Positions 11,472 to 23,050 of a stretch of DNA of 64,000 bases are shown piece by piece. Numbering within the stretch: the first letter of the stretch is position 1; the number at the start of each line of letters is the position of its first letter. Source of the DNA: Lotus japonicus. Lineage: Eukaryota; Streptophyta; Magnoliopsida; Fabales; Fabaceae. Where the stretch lies: the NCBI RefSeq assembly GCF_012489685.1, contig NC_080046.1, positions 20,893,304-20,957,303 on the forward strand, in the 5' to 3' direction. The notes under the pieces are model-generated. The model worked only from the letters and a program-made list of their open reading frames with translations, searched no databases and was not told the DNA's origin. Position numbers and translations under genes: made by a program.

Positions 11472-12277
11472 GTCATGATGACTTGCTACCTGAATACTGC
11501 CATCCATCTTTAAAATTAGGTGAACTAGTCATTGTTTAAATACTTATTATGCAGTATGGCACCTTAATGGTTATGTGATTGTGTTCCTATAAAAAAAGAA
11601 AGTATTATGATGACTAATTTTTGTCAAGTTTGTGTTGCAATTGATAATGATTGCATGCCTCTTCTCGCATTTCCATGTGTATCTTATTGTACTTCATACA
11701 TTACTAAACAAAGTCTTACAAGTAAGTGCTTCAGGTATCAATATATATTAGAAAGAAGAACTTTCATCAGGCTAATTTGATGAGGAGTCACTCCCAGATT
11801 AATTCTCAGGCTAACTTGATGATGTGTCACTCCCACATTAATTCTCAGGCCAATTTGATGATGTGTCACTCCAGATTAATTCTCATTTGATATTAAAAAT
11901 ATTAAAAAAAAAGCATATATGTATATTTAAAAAAAAAAATCGTGAAAAAAAAACATATATAAAAAAATATTTTTTAAAGATTTTGTTTTATTTTTATTGT
12001 TATTTGTTAGATTTTGGAAATTTTTATCTATCTTCAATTATTTACAAATTTTTATCTTATTTTTATTAAATTTTACCTTCTCCGCTATCCTTTCCCGATT
12101 TCAAATCCTCTCTTCACATTCAATTTCATTATCATCCCGTTTCTTCCCTAATCTTTCTCCTGCGCCACAATCTACTCAAAGCCCTTTCTTCGTTTCTTGC
12201 CACCTAGCTGCGCCGCTACCCATTGTCTTCCGGGACTAGAACTTTTGTTTCGCCGTTTATTACCTGGCACGCTTCAG
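11472..12277. repeat. Flank of element A with a 39-bp minisatellite (11768-11884)
   Basis: Three tandem units of 39 bp start at 11768, 11807 and 11846 (CAGGCTAA-TTGATGA-GTCACTCCC-GATTAATTCT). The rest is AT-rich with T and A runs (11880-12070), then a pyrimidine-rich stretch that could be an old 5' leader in front of the RBM42-like fragment. I see no gene in it. Confidence 0.7.
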
Positions 12278-12396
12278 GTTTTGATAAGCGGTGTGGGTTC
12301 TGGGGAGGATCCGTCGCTGGCGGAGTGGCTGGGAAACGACCACAGGCTCTTCTGCGGACTGCGGTGACCTTGGGAACGAGGTGAACGACGATGTTT
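12278..12396 (+). pseudogene. RBM42-like RNA-binding protein fragment, frameshifted
   Basis: A single exon-sized stretch encodes EDPSLAEWLGNDHRLFCG (12305-12358) and, after a shift of frame, GDLGNEVNDDV. Together these match the conserved block just before and at the start of the RRM of plant and animal RBM42 proteins. The frame is broken by a 7-bp tandem duplication (ACTGCGG) at about 12358. An acceptor-like CTTCAG precedes it. No other exon of this gene was found nearby, so it is a relic or a captured fragment. Confidence 0.7.
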
Positions 12397-12966
12397 TTTC
12401 ATTTTTTGGGTTCTGGTTTTTTGTTTCATTTTTGTGTGTACTCTGAACTGATTAGGTTGTAATACTTCAGATCACTGATGCAAATATTGTGATTATAATT
12501 TCTGGAACCCCAAAGCAAACTCATGCTGCATAAAGTCTTATTCACGCGTTTGACATAGGTGAGAGGGATTCTGCTTGAACTCTTAATTTTGGTAATACTC
12601 TAGCTTTATAATTCACAAGATTCTGAATTCAGATTCATTGTAAGTCGTTTCTGACCGCAGCCTGTCATGGTTTAGGTCGTTTCTCCCACCATTCATATTA
12701 CTAGCTTTTTCTTAATTCTTATCATCATTATTGATTTGGGTTTTTTCAACAGGTAACTTCTCCATGTTCGTCCGGAGCTTCGTCATGTTATTTCTACATT
12801 TGTGTAATCTTAACATGTATACTCTCCTGGCTGCAATCATATGTGATAGAACATTGAGACTCTACCTAACATGTTTCACATTCATCCGTGATAAACTGTT
12901 TTAGTTGCATGTTCCTATTCATTTCCCATGCTTTATAAATATATGACTGAAGTTAGTACAAGTATT

Positions 12967-15130
12967 TATGTAAGACCCTAATATTATTAGGATGACTTTA
13001 TGCAATTGGAGAATATTTCTCTACTTGACTCTAGTGAATGAAGTGAATTTTGTGAATTATTGTGAATTGTATGATATATATTGATTTGAATCAATTTGTG
13101 GAGTTTTAATGATTTTGTTGAATAATTAATTATTTAATTATTTATTTAATTAAATTAGAGTTGTGGGCTTAAGAAAAGTGTGAGAAAATCCTAATTGGGC
13201 CTAAGAGTGTCGTGGGCCTGAGAGAGGAGGAAAACTAGGGTTTGAAACCCTAATTTTCTTGTGGCCGCCGGCCACATTGGTGATGGGGAGGGATTATCTT
13301 GACTTTTTACACTCTCTTAATTAGTGATTAATGAGTTTGATTAGTTGGGCTTGGGCTTGAAGGAGAAAAAGAAAAAAAAAACCCTAGCCCTTGTGAGTGT
13401 GGAGCCGCCGGTTTTGTGTGTGGAAAGGGGGGGGAAACCTTGTTTTTTCCAAACTGAATTAGAAGGACCCATACACTACTCTTTCACGTAAACTTCAGAA
13501 GAAAAGAAAAGAGAAGAAAGAAGGGAGAAAGGAAGAGAGAAACCGAGAGAGAAAGAGAGAAAGCGAGAGAGAGCGAGAGAGATAGCGGGAGAGAGAGAGA
13601 GAGAGAGAGAGAGTGATCGAGTGGGAGAGAAAGAAGAGGGACTTGGACAACAGCTTCTTGGAGTTATTTTCCATCAAAAACCTTACCTTTTCATCATCTT
13701 TTTCATCCCAATTACCCAAGGTAAGGGCTGGTTTAGGAAAAGGGTAGATGCTTAGGGTTTTTGCCATGAAAATCCTTGAGAAAAGTTTTGTTCTTTCATT
13801 TTTTGCATGAGATTTGTGGATGTGTTTGTTGCTGTACCTTCTTGCCATGAAAACCATGTTTAGTAACCTTTATTCGATGTATTTCATATGGCTCAATGAT
13901 CATATGTATCAATCCCATGTTTTGTTGCTAAATTTGGCTTGTTTTTCACATGTTTTGACATGAAAATTGGTGAATGTTCAGATCTGGATTTTTGGTGAAT
14001 TTATTTGGTATTTGCGGCTGGACTTAGGCTTGTGATGGTGAAACAAAAGAAAGAAAAAAATTGCAAACCCTAGAGCCCTTTAGTGGGTTCGGCTGAACCC
14101 TATATTTGGGGTTTCAGTGCGTTTCTTTCTTTCGTTTCATGCACAAGTTCGCTTGACATTTTGCTTGATGAAATTGCCCAGAAATATACGTTGAAAAGCA
14201 TAAGAATGTGATTATGGATATTGGTGTAACATGTATATTGCATGACTGAGATATTGTTACAAGGGTCGCTCATCCAACTGTAATTCCCACTGGTGTTGTG
14301 TATGTTTATGTCGTTGATACTTCATTATGCGACGTTGAAATTGTTAAGACTCTAGGTTGACTAATTAGAGCCTTGAACAAATAGAATTGAGAACTTAATT
14401 GCTTGCAAGTAAAATGAGAACTAAATGGAACATAGGTCTAGTTGTGACTATGGACCATGAGAACGATGGTGCCGTTAGAGACAAACGGTTACTTGCACGC
14501 GAGGGTGTTTGTGGGTTGTACTGTGTGTCCCCACGTGATGAGGTTGACTGCGGTCTCCTTGAGATTATGGGTTGTACTGTGTGTCCCCATGTGACTTGGG
14601 TTGTACTGTGTGTCCCCTTGTGATTGTGCATCTGCGGAAGTTCGAGATTGGCCAAGGTGTTTTGGTGGTTGTGTGATGTGAGGATCGTTAGTTTAACTGA
14701 ATACCTAGGTGACTAACTATGTTATAAGACTCTGTTAAAGTTAAGAGACATTATGTGACGTGGTTTACTATGTTCTTATCTTTTATTTGTAACCTGACCC
14801 TTGCTTGTTTGTTCTGTGTTGTTTTGGGGAGGGGGCAGATGGTTTTGACGAAGACGTCGACGGCGACCCATTCTTGGGAGCTGACCTTGTACAATGAGAA
14901 GGAATATCAGGCTTGGATGGCCGACACATCCGGAGTCCGACGTATCTATGTCGGCGATGCGAAGCTTACAGCTCGAGGCGTACACGGAGACATTGTGGGA
15001 TGGCAACGTATGGTGGGTGGAGTGATCACTATGCCATATGCACCTCCACGGTTCTGTTTTCCCAAGGACGAATGCTCACGTGTGTCTCTCCTACATCCAT
15101 GGAATCATGATGCAGAGACTACAACAAAGA
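12967..15130 (+). repeat. Tekay-type LTR-like block (solo or truncated LTR)
   Basis: It starts TGTAAGACCCTAATATT, the usual style of Tekay/Del LTRs, and carries features of the LTRs at 23051 and 28584: a long non-coding body, repeats of GGGTTGTACTGTGTGTCCCC (three copies, 14513-14617) and, near the right end, an open stretch with GACGAAGACGTCGACGGCGACCC resembling GACGAGGACCCGGAC in the other LTRs. An open frame of about 156 codons (14755-15225) overlaps the right end; its middle reads like LTR text, so I do not call a gene. No target-site duplication was found and the right end is approximate. Confidence 0.5.
13497..13616. repeat. (GA)n-rich microsatellite
   Basis: An almost pure purine stretch of GA, GAAA and GAGC repeats inside the LTR-like block. 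The long minus-strand frame over it is a repeat artefact. Confidence 0.9.
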
Positions 15131-15419
15131 TTCATAAAGAATTTGTAGTTTCTTTTCTATTGACCTTAATTTACCATGTTTTTTGCATCATTTGGTTCTC
15201 CGAAACAGTATGTCTTGAAAACTAAGTGAGGTTCCAGGCTAATGTGTTTTTTTATATTTTTACTTCTGTTCTACCAAGAATCATTTGGAATAATTCTGAT
15301 CATGCGTTGTTACCTTCTCAAATCCATGACCTAATTCCCTTCTCAACCGTGCAATTCCCCTTCCACTGTCTCATCAAATCCACAACCTTCTTCCTCATTC
15401 CCTATCAATTTTTCCTTCC

Positions 15420-15782
15420 CGATCTGCCTCTGACTTCGACGCCTCGAGCAGAAAGGTCTAACCTCTTCTCTCTCACTCTCTACACCTTCCAATTTCACTA
15501 TATCATCTTTTTTATTTCAATTGGGGTTTGTTTTTTATTCACTTGCAGGTTTGGTACTGTGTCCGCATCGCAGGGATCAGAGTCATCGAAATCGGAGGAT
15601 CTAAAGAGGAGTGCTAGGGCTGAGAGGTTTTTCTTTCGTTTCCCCCCTTTGTCTTATTAACCCTAAATCACTGAAAATTCAAATGTGTTGCTTTATTGAT
15701 CCTGCTTCAATCACAGGTTTGGAATTCCTACCCCTTATACAGCTGCTGATAAAGATGCAAAGAAGAAAGCTCGCCTTGCTAG
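15420..15782 (+). pseudogene. MOS11-like (Tho1/MOS11 C-terminal domain) exon cluster
   Basis: Three exons with correct GT-AG borders: one ending TPRAER at 15455, one at 15549-15626 (FGTVSASQGSE...LKRSARAER) and one at 15717-15782 (FGIPTPYTAADKDAKKKARL). Repeated R(A)ERFG and AKKKARLARF blocks are typical of plant MOS11 and the related Tho1 domain, proteins tied to mRNA export with the TREX complex. All introns are phase 1 before F-G. The downstream exon after 15782 is not recognisable and no start exon is visible, so it is a partial copy that keeps genomic intron structure and is not a retrocopy. Confidence 0.7.
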
Positions 15783-16406
15783 GTTTGCACCACCTTCTAT
15801 CTCTTTCATTTTTTCCTCTTTACTCTCCCCCCTTTATCCTTTTTGTTTTCTATTTATTTGATTTCTGTACGATCTTCTCTTTTTCTCTATTTCCATGATT
15901 CTTCCAGACTATATTGAAGCTTAAATGGCCAGTCCACATAAAATTATGGGACTCACTTTATTTTAAACTACATATATTAGTTATGTGATTGGTATGCAGT
16001 GATTATGAATGCCACTCTCCAACCCCAAATCTATTTCCAACTAATTCAACAGACCCCAAATTCGCCACTTTCTTCAATCCTCCCCGGTCCGATTTCTTGC
16101 GACGTAGTTGTGGTGGTGGTTGAGATGAATGCAAGCAAGGAGTAATAAAATGAGAATCATAGAATGGTGGTGGGTACAACAGAAGTGGTGTGATGTTCAA
16201 GTTAAGAGGAGGCGAAGAGGGAGCAGAATGGAGTAACTTTCTTCTTCTGTTACCTCCTGGTCTGCTGAACTCAATAGCAACCACTTTGCCATGAATTTCC
16301 TTCCCATTCATCTGTTTCAAAGCCATCTCTGCATCTCTTGTGTCAAAAAACTCAACAATTTTCTGCTTCTTTTTCCATGGTGTATCTCTTAGTTCCTTTA
16401 TGGCAC

Positions 16407-16504
16407 CTGTAAGTAAATTATATCACAAAAAGAGTGAAAACAAAACAAAGTAGAATGAGATTTCAACATTTCAACATTTCAAAATCAAACATGCATACAA
16501 CTAC
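16407..16504 (-). other. Intron of the TEL pseudogene
   Basis: The donor on the minus strand is CCTTTCG|GTAGTT and the acceptor is ACTTACAG|GTGCC. The splice restores EPFG-AIKEL across the RRM2 loop in frame. Confidence 0.8.
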
Positions 16505-16798
16505 CGAAAGGTTCAAAAACTCGTCGAAGATTGTGAGTGGACACGTGGGGAGACAACTTGAAAACGACAAGGGTGCCTTGGTTGTAAGCGTCGGGGAGGG
16601 CGCCGCTGGGGGTGGGGACGACGTAGTGGGCCCACACAGCGCGACCGGCGATGAGGCCTACAGGCGGCGGATGCACGGCGGTGTAGTAATATAAGTGAGG
16701 GTGGTGGCTGAGGACGGAGGCTCAGTGCATGTGAAGGGCGCGGATGGCGTTGAAGGCGGCCTCGGCGTGGCGGAGGTCGTAGAAATGGATGGTGACAA

Positions 16799-17027
16799 TG
16801 TTGAATCAGAGAGAGAAAACCCAAAGAGAGAATTTGTGAAACTGCACACTACTAATTCTCATTCATCACAAACAACCCTTTTATACAGCTTACAATAATA
16901 CTCATTAGTTATAACTAATCACATCAGTTATAACTAATCCAATGACTCAACACTTACTCCTAATGACACATCACTAAAACTGGTGACTCAACATTATTAT
17001 TGATGACTCACCACTAAACCACTAACA
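16799..17027 (-). repeat. 3' LTR of the Copia element
   Basis: TGTTGAATCAGAG ... CTAACA, 229 bp. It is the partner of 21231-21459. Confidence 0.9.
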
Positions 17028-17036
17028 CCCTCCCCT
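17028..17036 (-). other. Polypurine tract of the Copia element
   Basis: AGGGGAGGG on the minus strand, immediately inside the 3' LTR; it primes plus-strand synthesis. Confidence 0.8.
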
Positions 17037-17101
17037 AAACTGAACTTGGTAACAATCAAACACAACAACAATTCAGTTTAACACAGTAACAATAAAACAA
17101 C

Positions 17102-20100
17102 TCAATTACTCATATCAACAAAACAACTATGCCAAACAATCTCCTTAGGCATCCAGCAAACTCCTAGCTCCTCCCTGAGCTTGAAAAAAGTATCAACCTT
17201 CAATGGTTTTGTCATTACATCTGCAACCTGCTCATCTGTGCCATAGTGAACCAACTCAATTTTCCCATCCTTCACCAAATCCCTTAGAAAATGGTACCGC
17301 ACATCAATATGCTTGCTACGGCCATGCATCATAGGATTTTTGGACAACTTAACTGCTGAACTATTATCACAGAAGATTACAGAACACTTGCTTTGAGAGA
17401 AGCATAGTGAATCTAAAATCCTCTTCAGCCAAATCCACTGACAAGCACACATAACTGCAGAGATGAGTTCAGCTTCAGTGGTAGAGAGACTTACCACAGC
17501 TTGTTTCTTAGATGCCCAAGAAATAGATCCAGGGCCAAGTAAAAAGACATATCCAGAGGTACTTCTTCTATCATCAATATCCCCAGCATAGTTACTATCA
17601 GTGAATGCCACAAGTTCACCTCTACCTTTCTGCTGTACAAAATTCCATACTCCTCAATTCCCTTCAAGTACCTCATGATTCTCTTCACTACTGAGAGATG
17701 TTGTTCTGTAGGTCTCTCCATGTACCTACTTACTAAGCACACAGAATACATTAGATCAGGCCTAGTGGCAGTGAGGTACATGAGGCTTCCAACCATTTGC
17801 TTAAACTCAGTGGGATCAACTTCAAGTCCTCCACCATGCTTGGACAGTTTGCTTCCTGGAACAATAGGATTTTTAACTGAACTGCAGCTGCTCATCCCAA
17901 ACCTCTCTAACACCTCCCTTGCATATTTCCCTTGACTAATGAAGATGCCCTCTGAATTCTGAATTACCTCTACACCAAGGAAATAGCTCATTTTACCAAG
18001 ATCACTCATGTCAAACTCATTCTTCATGGAGGTCTTGAACTCTTCAAACATTTGAATACTATTGCCAGTGAAAATTAGATCATCAACATATAGACTAACT
18101 ATAAGTATCAGACCATCAACACCAACCTTGACAAACAAGGTATGTTCAGAGGGACATTTCAGAAACTTCTCCTTATGAAAGTAAGACTCTATCTTACTAT
18201 ACCATGCCCTTGGGGCCTGTTTAAGGCCATATAAAGCTTTGCTAAGCTTATACACCTTGCTCTCTTCACCCTTCTTCAAGTATCCCAGGGGCTGCTCTAC
18301 ATAAATTGTCTCTTCCAATTAACCATGTAAGAAAGCACTCTTGACATCTAGTTGGAACACCATCCACCCCTTAACTGCAGCAATAGCCAAAATAGTTCTG
18401 ATAGTATCCCATCAAGCCACACGTGCAAACAACTCTGTGAATTCAACCCCCTCCTTCTGAGCATAACCCTTAGGAACCAGTCTTGCTTTGTACTTCTCTG
18501 TTTCCCCTTTCTCATTATATTTAGTCTTATACAACCACTTAACACCAATGCTCTTTGCTCCTGCAGGAAGATTGACAAGATTCCATGTGTGGTTTCTCTC
18601 AATTGCTTCAATTTCAGTGTCCATTTCTATTCTCCACTTATCACTCTTCACAGCTTCTTGAAATGTTATAGGATCAGCTGAAAGAGAAAGAACTGAGAGA
18701 TTATAATCATCATCATCCAACTCAGCACCACTCACATAGTCCCTTAACCACTCAGGTTGCTGAATGTCTCTCTTCCTTCTCTCACTCACCTCTGCTTCTG
18801 AGTTCACACAACCCTGAGGTGATTGAATCTGTGTATGAGAGGCCTCGGGCTACATAGAAGAGGTCCCTACTGTTTCAGAATGTTGTTGAGGTGGGGAGCT
18901 AGGTGATACAGGAGGTTGTTGTTGCTGATGAGTGGCAATTGAGTCATCACTTTCTTCATGACTACTATCTCCAAGATCTACTAGCTCAGCTTCAATCTCC
19001 TTTCCCTTGTTCCAATCCCATTTGCCAGATTCATCAAAAGTAACATCCCTACTAATGACAATCCTTTGTGTAACTGGATCATAGAGTCTATATGCTTTAG
19101 ACTTTTCACTTGTCCCAAGAAGAATGCAGGTAATGCTTTTGTGATCAAGCTTTGTTCTGCGATGTTCTTGAACATGCACATAAGCTATGCATCCAAACAC
19201 CCTGAAGTAGTGAACTGCTAGATTAATCCCACTCCATCCTTGTTCAGGTGTGATGTCCTTAACTGCTGATGTGGGACTCCTATTTTGTACATAGACAACC
19301 CATTTGACTGCTTCTGGACAGAACTCCTTGGGAACACTCTTTTCTGATAACATACTTCTCACAGTATTCATGATTGTCCTATTCTTTCTCTCAGCCACCC
19401 CATTTTGTTGTGGGGTGTATGGAGCTGTGAGTTGCCTTTTGATGCCATGATCGCTGCCAAACTTCTCAAAATCATTGGAAGTAAACTCACCTCCTCTATC
19501 GGTCCTCAAACCACAAAACACTTCTCCACTCTCCTTTTCAACAGCAACTTTACACTTCTTAAATGTATCTAGTGCTGCAGATTTATTAGCCAGAGAATAC
19601 ACCCATGTTTTTCTACAGAAGTCATCAATGAAAGTAATGAAATACCTTCGATTGCTATTAGACTCTGGTTTAATTGGCCCACACAGATCAGCATGAATAA
19701 GCTCCAATCTCTTTGATGCTCTCCAAGTGGTATGTTGAGGGAATGCATCTATTAGTTGCTTCCCTTTAGAACAATCACTACAAATGCTATCAGATTCCTT
19801 CAAAACAGGAAGCCTACTAACCATGGACTTTTGAGACAGCAATTTCAAACCATTCCATCCTAGATGACCAAATCTCCTATGCCAAAGACTTGTGACATCC
19901 TCTTGTGTCACTTTGTAGCATCTAGGAGTTAGAACATTTGCCAGAATTCCATACATTCTATTGGAAGACATTCTAGTTTGCATAATGAGTCCCTTCTTAG
20001 GATGAAATACTCTACACCACCTTCTTGAAACATGACACTCAGCCCCTTTTCTTGCAATTGACCTATACTCAGTAGATTATTCTTCAAATCAGGTATGAAA

Positions 20101-21049
20101 TATACTTCAGAAATTACTTGTGTAAGCCCTCCAATTTGCAATTCATCTTTGATTTCTGAATAGGCCATGAGGAGAAGCTCCTCATTATCTTCCTGCAACT
20201 CAACATAGTTTGCACTATCTTCCCAAGATGGACATTCATATTGGAAGTGCCCCATCTTATGGCACTTGTAGCATTCAACACTTTCTTTGCTGAAATTGCT
20301 TCTTCCTCGACCTCTGCCACCTCTTCCAGATCTTCCTCGACCCCTACCAGTGGATTTCCCAGAATTTGGCAAATTCGACACCTTCAATGCTTGTTCTTCC
20401 TCCTTGTAGCCACGCATTCTCTGCTCATGAACAAGTAGACTACTCTGTAACTGATCAATTTAAGAGTACCCACATCATTTGACTCCTCAATTGAGCAAAC
20501 CACGTAATTGAATTTCTCAGTCATGGACCTCAAGATCTTCTCCACAATCGAGGTCTCTGTAATTGCTTCTCCCTGAATCTTCATCTTGTTGGCGATTACA
20601 AGGGTTCTTGAGAAATACTCATTCACAGTCTCTCCATCTTTCATTCCCAGCACTTCAAACTCACGCCTTAAGGCTTGCAATTGGGCCCTCTTCACCTTGG
20701 TTGATCCTTGACACTTCTGCTTCATGGAATCCCAAATGTCCTTTGCAGAATCTTTACGGAGAATGGTCTCCATAATACTCCTCTCAATTGCTTGAAACAA
20801 GTACTTCTTGGCCTTGAGATCTTTCAATTTTTCTTCCTCATGTGCCTTGGTCTGCTCCGGAGTTGGATTTGCAGGGAGTGCAGGAATCCCTGTTTCAATA
20901 ATTCCCCAATACTCCTTTGATCGCAGCAAATTCTCCATGAGCATAGCCCAATGATCGTAATATCCATCGAATTTGGGAATCGATGGTTGCAGAAACGTTG
21001 AATCCTTCGAATCTTCCATGCTTGCCTCTTCTTCGTTCTTCTTGATCAA
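17102..21049 (-). pseudogene. gag-pol of the Copia element, frameshifted, protease core deleted
   Basis: From 21049: gag (FDGYYDHWAMLMENLLRSKE, about 20975), CCHC knuckle CYKCHKMGHFQYEC (about 20270-20230), then a deletion removing the protease DSG motif (the text jumps from YSEIKDELQ to IGGLTQVISEVYFIPDLKNN near 20140). Next come the GAG-pre-integrase HRRFGHLGWNGL and an integrase with catalytic D (IHADLCGP), D (RTDRGGEF) and E (NGVAERKNRT). Reverse transcriptase follows (WLYKTKYNEKGE, YVDDLIF), then RNase H ([29 protein letters not shown]). Frame breaks or stops lie near 20400, 18850, 18410, 18320 and 17600. LTR length and gag resemble small plant Copia lineages such as Ale or Ivana; I did not assign one. 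Confidence 0.92.
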
Positions 21050-21216
21050 GATTCTTTATCAATCTTCTTCTTCTCCGCCAAGATTCCCAAGGCTTCTTCT
21101 CTAATCAGTGGTGATCAAGGTTCTTGATCGTTCCTCTTTCTCTTCTCTGTGATTCCCTTCGTTCAGTTACTCCCTTCCAGCGAAACTCTGGTTCTATGGT
21201 TCAGGCCCCTTGCGGA

Positions 21217-21228
21217 GCTCTGATACCA
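21217..21228 (-). other. Primer binding site of the Copia element (initiator tRNA-Met type)
   Basis: TGGTATCAGAGC on the minus strand, next to the 5' LTR. This is the usual complement of plant initiator tRNA-Met. Confidence 0.9.
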
Positions 21229-21230
21229 AA

Positions 21231-21459
21231 TGTTGAATCAGAGAGAGAAACCCCAAAGAGAGAATTTGTGAAACTGCACACTACTAATTCTCAGTCATCA
21301 CAAACAACCCTTTTATACAGCTTACAATAATACTCATTAGTTATAACTAATCACATTAGTTATAACTAATTCAACGACTCAGCACTTACTCCAAATGACA
21401 CATCACTAACACTGGTGACTCGACATTATTATTGATGACTCACCACTAAACTACTAACA
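21231..21459 (-). repeat. 5' LTR of the Copia element
   Basis: 229 bp, partner of 16799-17027; TG...CA ends. Confidence 0.9.
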
Positions 21460-21744
21460 GAAAATGTCGTGACGGAGGTGCTCCATCTGGACGGCCTTGA
21501 CGTCGCCGAACGGCTCGAGGTCTTTATGTAGGGCGTACTCAGTGGTTAAGGGGACAGGGGTGAGGAGGATGGAGCGGGTGGGGGAGGTTGACAGCTTCTC
21601 CGGAGTGGTGACGTCAGAGGCGACGGCGACGGCGAGGGGTATGATTGGAATGTGGTTAGTGTTAGTGTTAGTGGGTGTGAACTCTTTGGCTTTGGGGTCT
21701 AAGGTTGTTCCGGCGGAGACAGCGGTGGTTCGTTCTTCTTCCAT

Positions 21745-23045
21745 TGTTCCCACAATCTGGCTATACCTATTCTTCTTTCTAATCACTATTTGAAAAACAG
21801 AGGTACTTGCAGAGGAGCTGGGTATTAGTGCGTGGTTCTCTAAATAAATGTGAAATCTCTCTCTCTTCCCGTGGTGTGTTTTTGTGTATGGTTGTGTGTG
21901 TCTATGTGGCTCAATGTGTGTGTTTTTCTTGACTGTTGTGTCGCAAAGATCAGAAAAGATTGGAAAAGGTTGAGGATCCTCTCTGCTATTATGAAAATGA
22001 AAAGGTTTGATTCACGGTGATTGTTACGATACAACAAAACTTAGTTTGGATATGGTACATGAAGTGACATGGATTAATTAAAATCGACTAGGTGGCATTA
22101 ATTTTTTTTTCTTTCGATTTATTTGTTTTGGAACAACTGAAAAAGGAAAATAAATGAAGTTAACACAAGGTAAATCAACTATGGTTTGGAATGGTTAGAC
22201 TTGAATGACTAATGGATGGTCTTTCACCTTTTACCTTTCCGTAAAGTTTTGAAACTTCAAGTTTATCTTCCATGAAAATCTTGAAAGTTGAAGCTCTGTT
22301 GCAAGTGGTTTCTCCTCTTTTCTACTGAAGCTCTTCTGACGACTAAGGTACCTTGTTTTTATCATCCCACACTTTCCCCTTCTTCTCTCTGCTCTCCCCC
22401 TTGGTTTTCGTTCTAGTGATCGTTGCGTTTTTCAGTTTTCAGTTTTGTCTCAATTGGTGGTTTCCATTTACATTTCGTAATCATTTTGTTTTTTTTTTTG
22501 TCTCTGTTTGCACGAACCTTTTCTCGCCTATATCGTCGCTTCACTTCCATTATCTGACTACAATTACAAGGGTAGTGGTTTTCTTTGTTTCTGGGTGGGA
22601 AAAGGATATTCTAACTGTTGATGTCAGTGATTTTGTGTTGCATGTTGTTATTGCCGCAGTGTTGTGCGATTATTATTTTCTTGTGCTAAAATGGCAACGT
22701 ATGAAAAGAAAAAGTGTAATCTTTGTTGTCATGGTGTTAATGGCGCCTTATTTTTAATTTTTACATAGAAATTTTGATATTGTCTAAAGAAGCAGAGCAA
22801 GACGCTGCCAAGAAGACAACTTCTACAATGAGGAGAATAGTCAAAGCTACAATGCAGACTACACTAGCAAAGAAATATTAAATCTGCTAGCTTGTCAAGT
22901 CAAAGGAAGTAAAGGAAATTTCAAGATTCAAGATGGTCCACGCAAGAAAGTCAAAGCATCAAGATCATCAAGTGCAAAAAGAGTCAAAGTTACAAGGCAG
23001 ATGATACCAGTAAGGAAAGTCAAATTAGCTTGATCGTCTAAAGAA
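21745..23045. other. Upstream of the TEL pseudogene and unassigned DNA
   Basis: The stretch to about 22050 contains CT/GT-rich tracts that could be the old 5' leader and promoter of the TEL gene (minus strand). A hydrophobic frame at 22353-22757 is T-rich and matches nothing I know. From about 22780 the DNA becomes purine-rich with repeated GTCAAAG and AAGTCAA words and continues beyond the Tekay-like insertion at 31708. No gene is supported. Confidence 0.4.
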
Positions 23046-23050
23046 AGAGT

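Larger units (their letters stand above)
16799..21459 (-). mobile_element. Copia retrotransposon inserted in the TEL pseudogene
   Basis: A 4661-bp element in minus orientation with 229-bp LTRs (16799-17027 and 21231-21459), PBS at 21217-21228 and polypurine tract at 17028-17036. Flanks GACAA (16794-16798) and GAAAA (21460-21464) look like a 5-bp target-site duplication with one change; removing the element rejoins the TEL frame (R-H-D-I-V-T-I-H). The two LTRs differ at roughly ten positions by eye, so the insertion is not recent. Confidence 0.92.
16003..21744 (-). pseudogene. TERMINAL EAR1-like (TEL, Mei2-like RNA-binding) pseudogene, split by a Copia element
   Basis: Exon 1 starts at 21744 (MEEERTTAV...DPKAKEFTP), runs through RRM1 to 21465, is interrupted by the Copia insertion, and resumes at 16798 with TIHFYDLRHAEAAFNAIRAL. 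After a stop (TGA, 16722-16724) the same frame continues into AGRAVWAHYVVP and RRM2 (NQGTLVVFKLSPHVST) to 16505. A 98-nt intron (16407-16504) leads to exon 2 (ELRDTPWKKKQKIVEFFDTR, MNGKEIHGKVVAIEFSRPGG), ending at a stop at 16003. Domain order and motifs are those of plant TEL proteins, which act in shoot meristem and leaf initiation. The third, C-terminal Mei2-type RRM is absent. Stop, missing C-terminus and insertion make this a pseudogene. Confidence 0.85.

Noticed and set aside
13495..13857. 120-codon Ser/Leu-rich minus-strand frame
   Set aside because: Translation of a (GA)n-rich tract in an LTR-like block.
14755..15225. 156-codon gene with N-terminal hydrophobic segment
   Set aside because: Most of it reads like the LTR body of Tekay-type elements and the hydrophobic start is T-rich LTR text; no family match recognised.
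16003..16406. Stand-alone RNA-binding protein gene
   Set aside because: It is exon 2 of the TEL pseudogene, starting at a splice acceptor in mid-RRM.
22353..22757. Membrane protein of 134 residues
   Set aside because: T-rich DNA gives Phe/Leu/Val-rich frames by chance; no supporting motif, start context or splice pattern.
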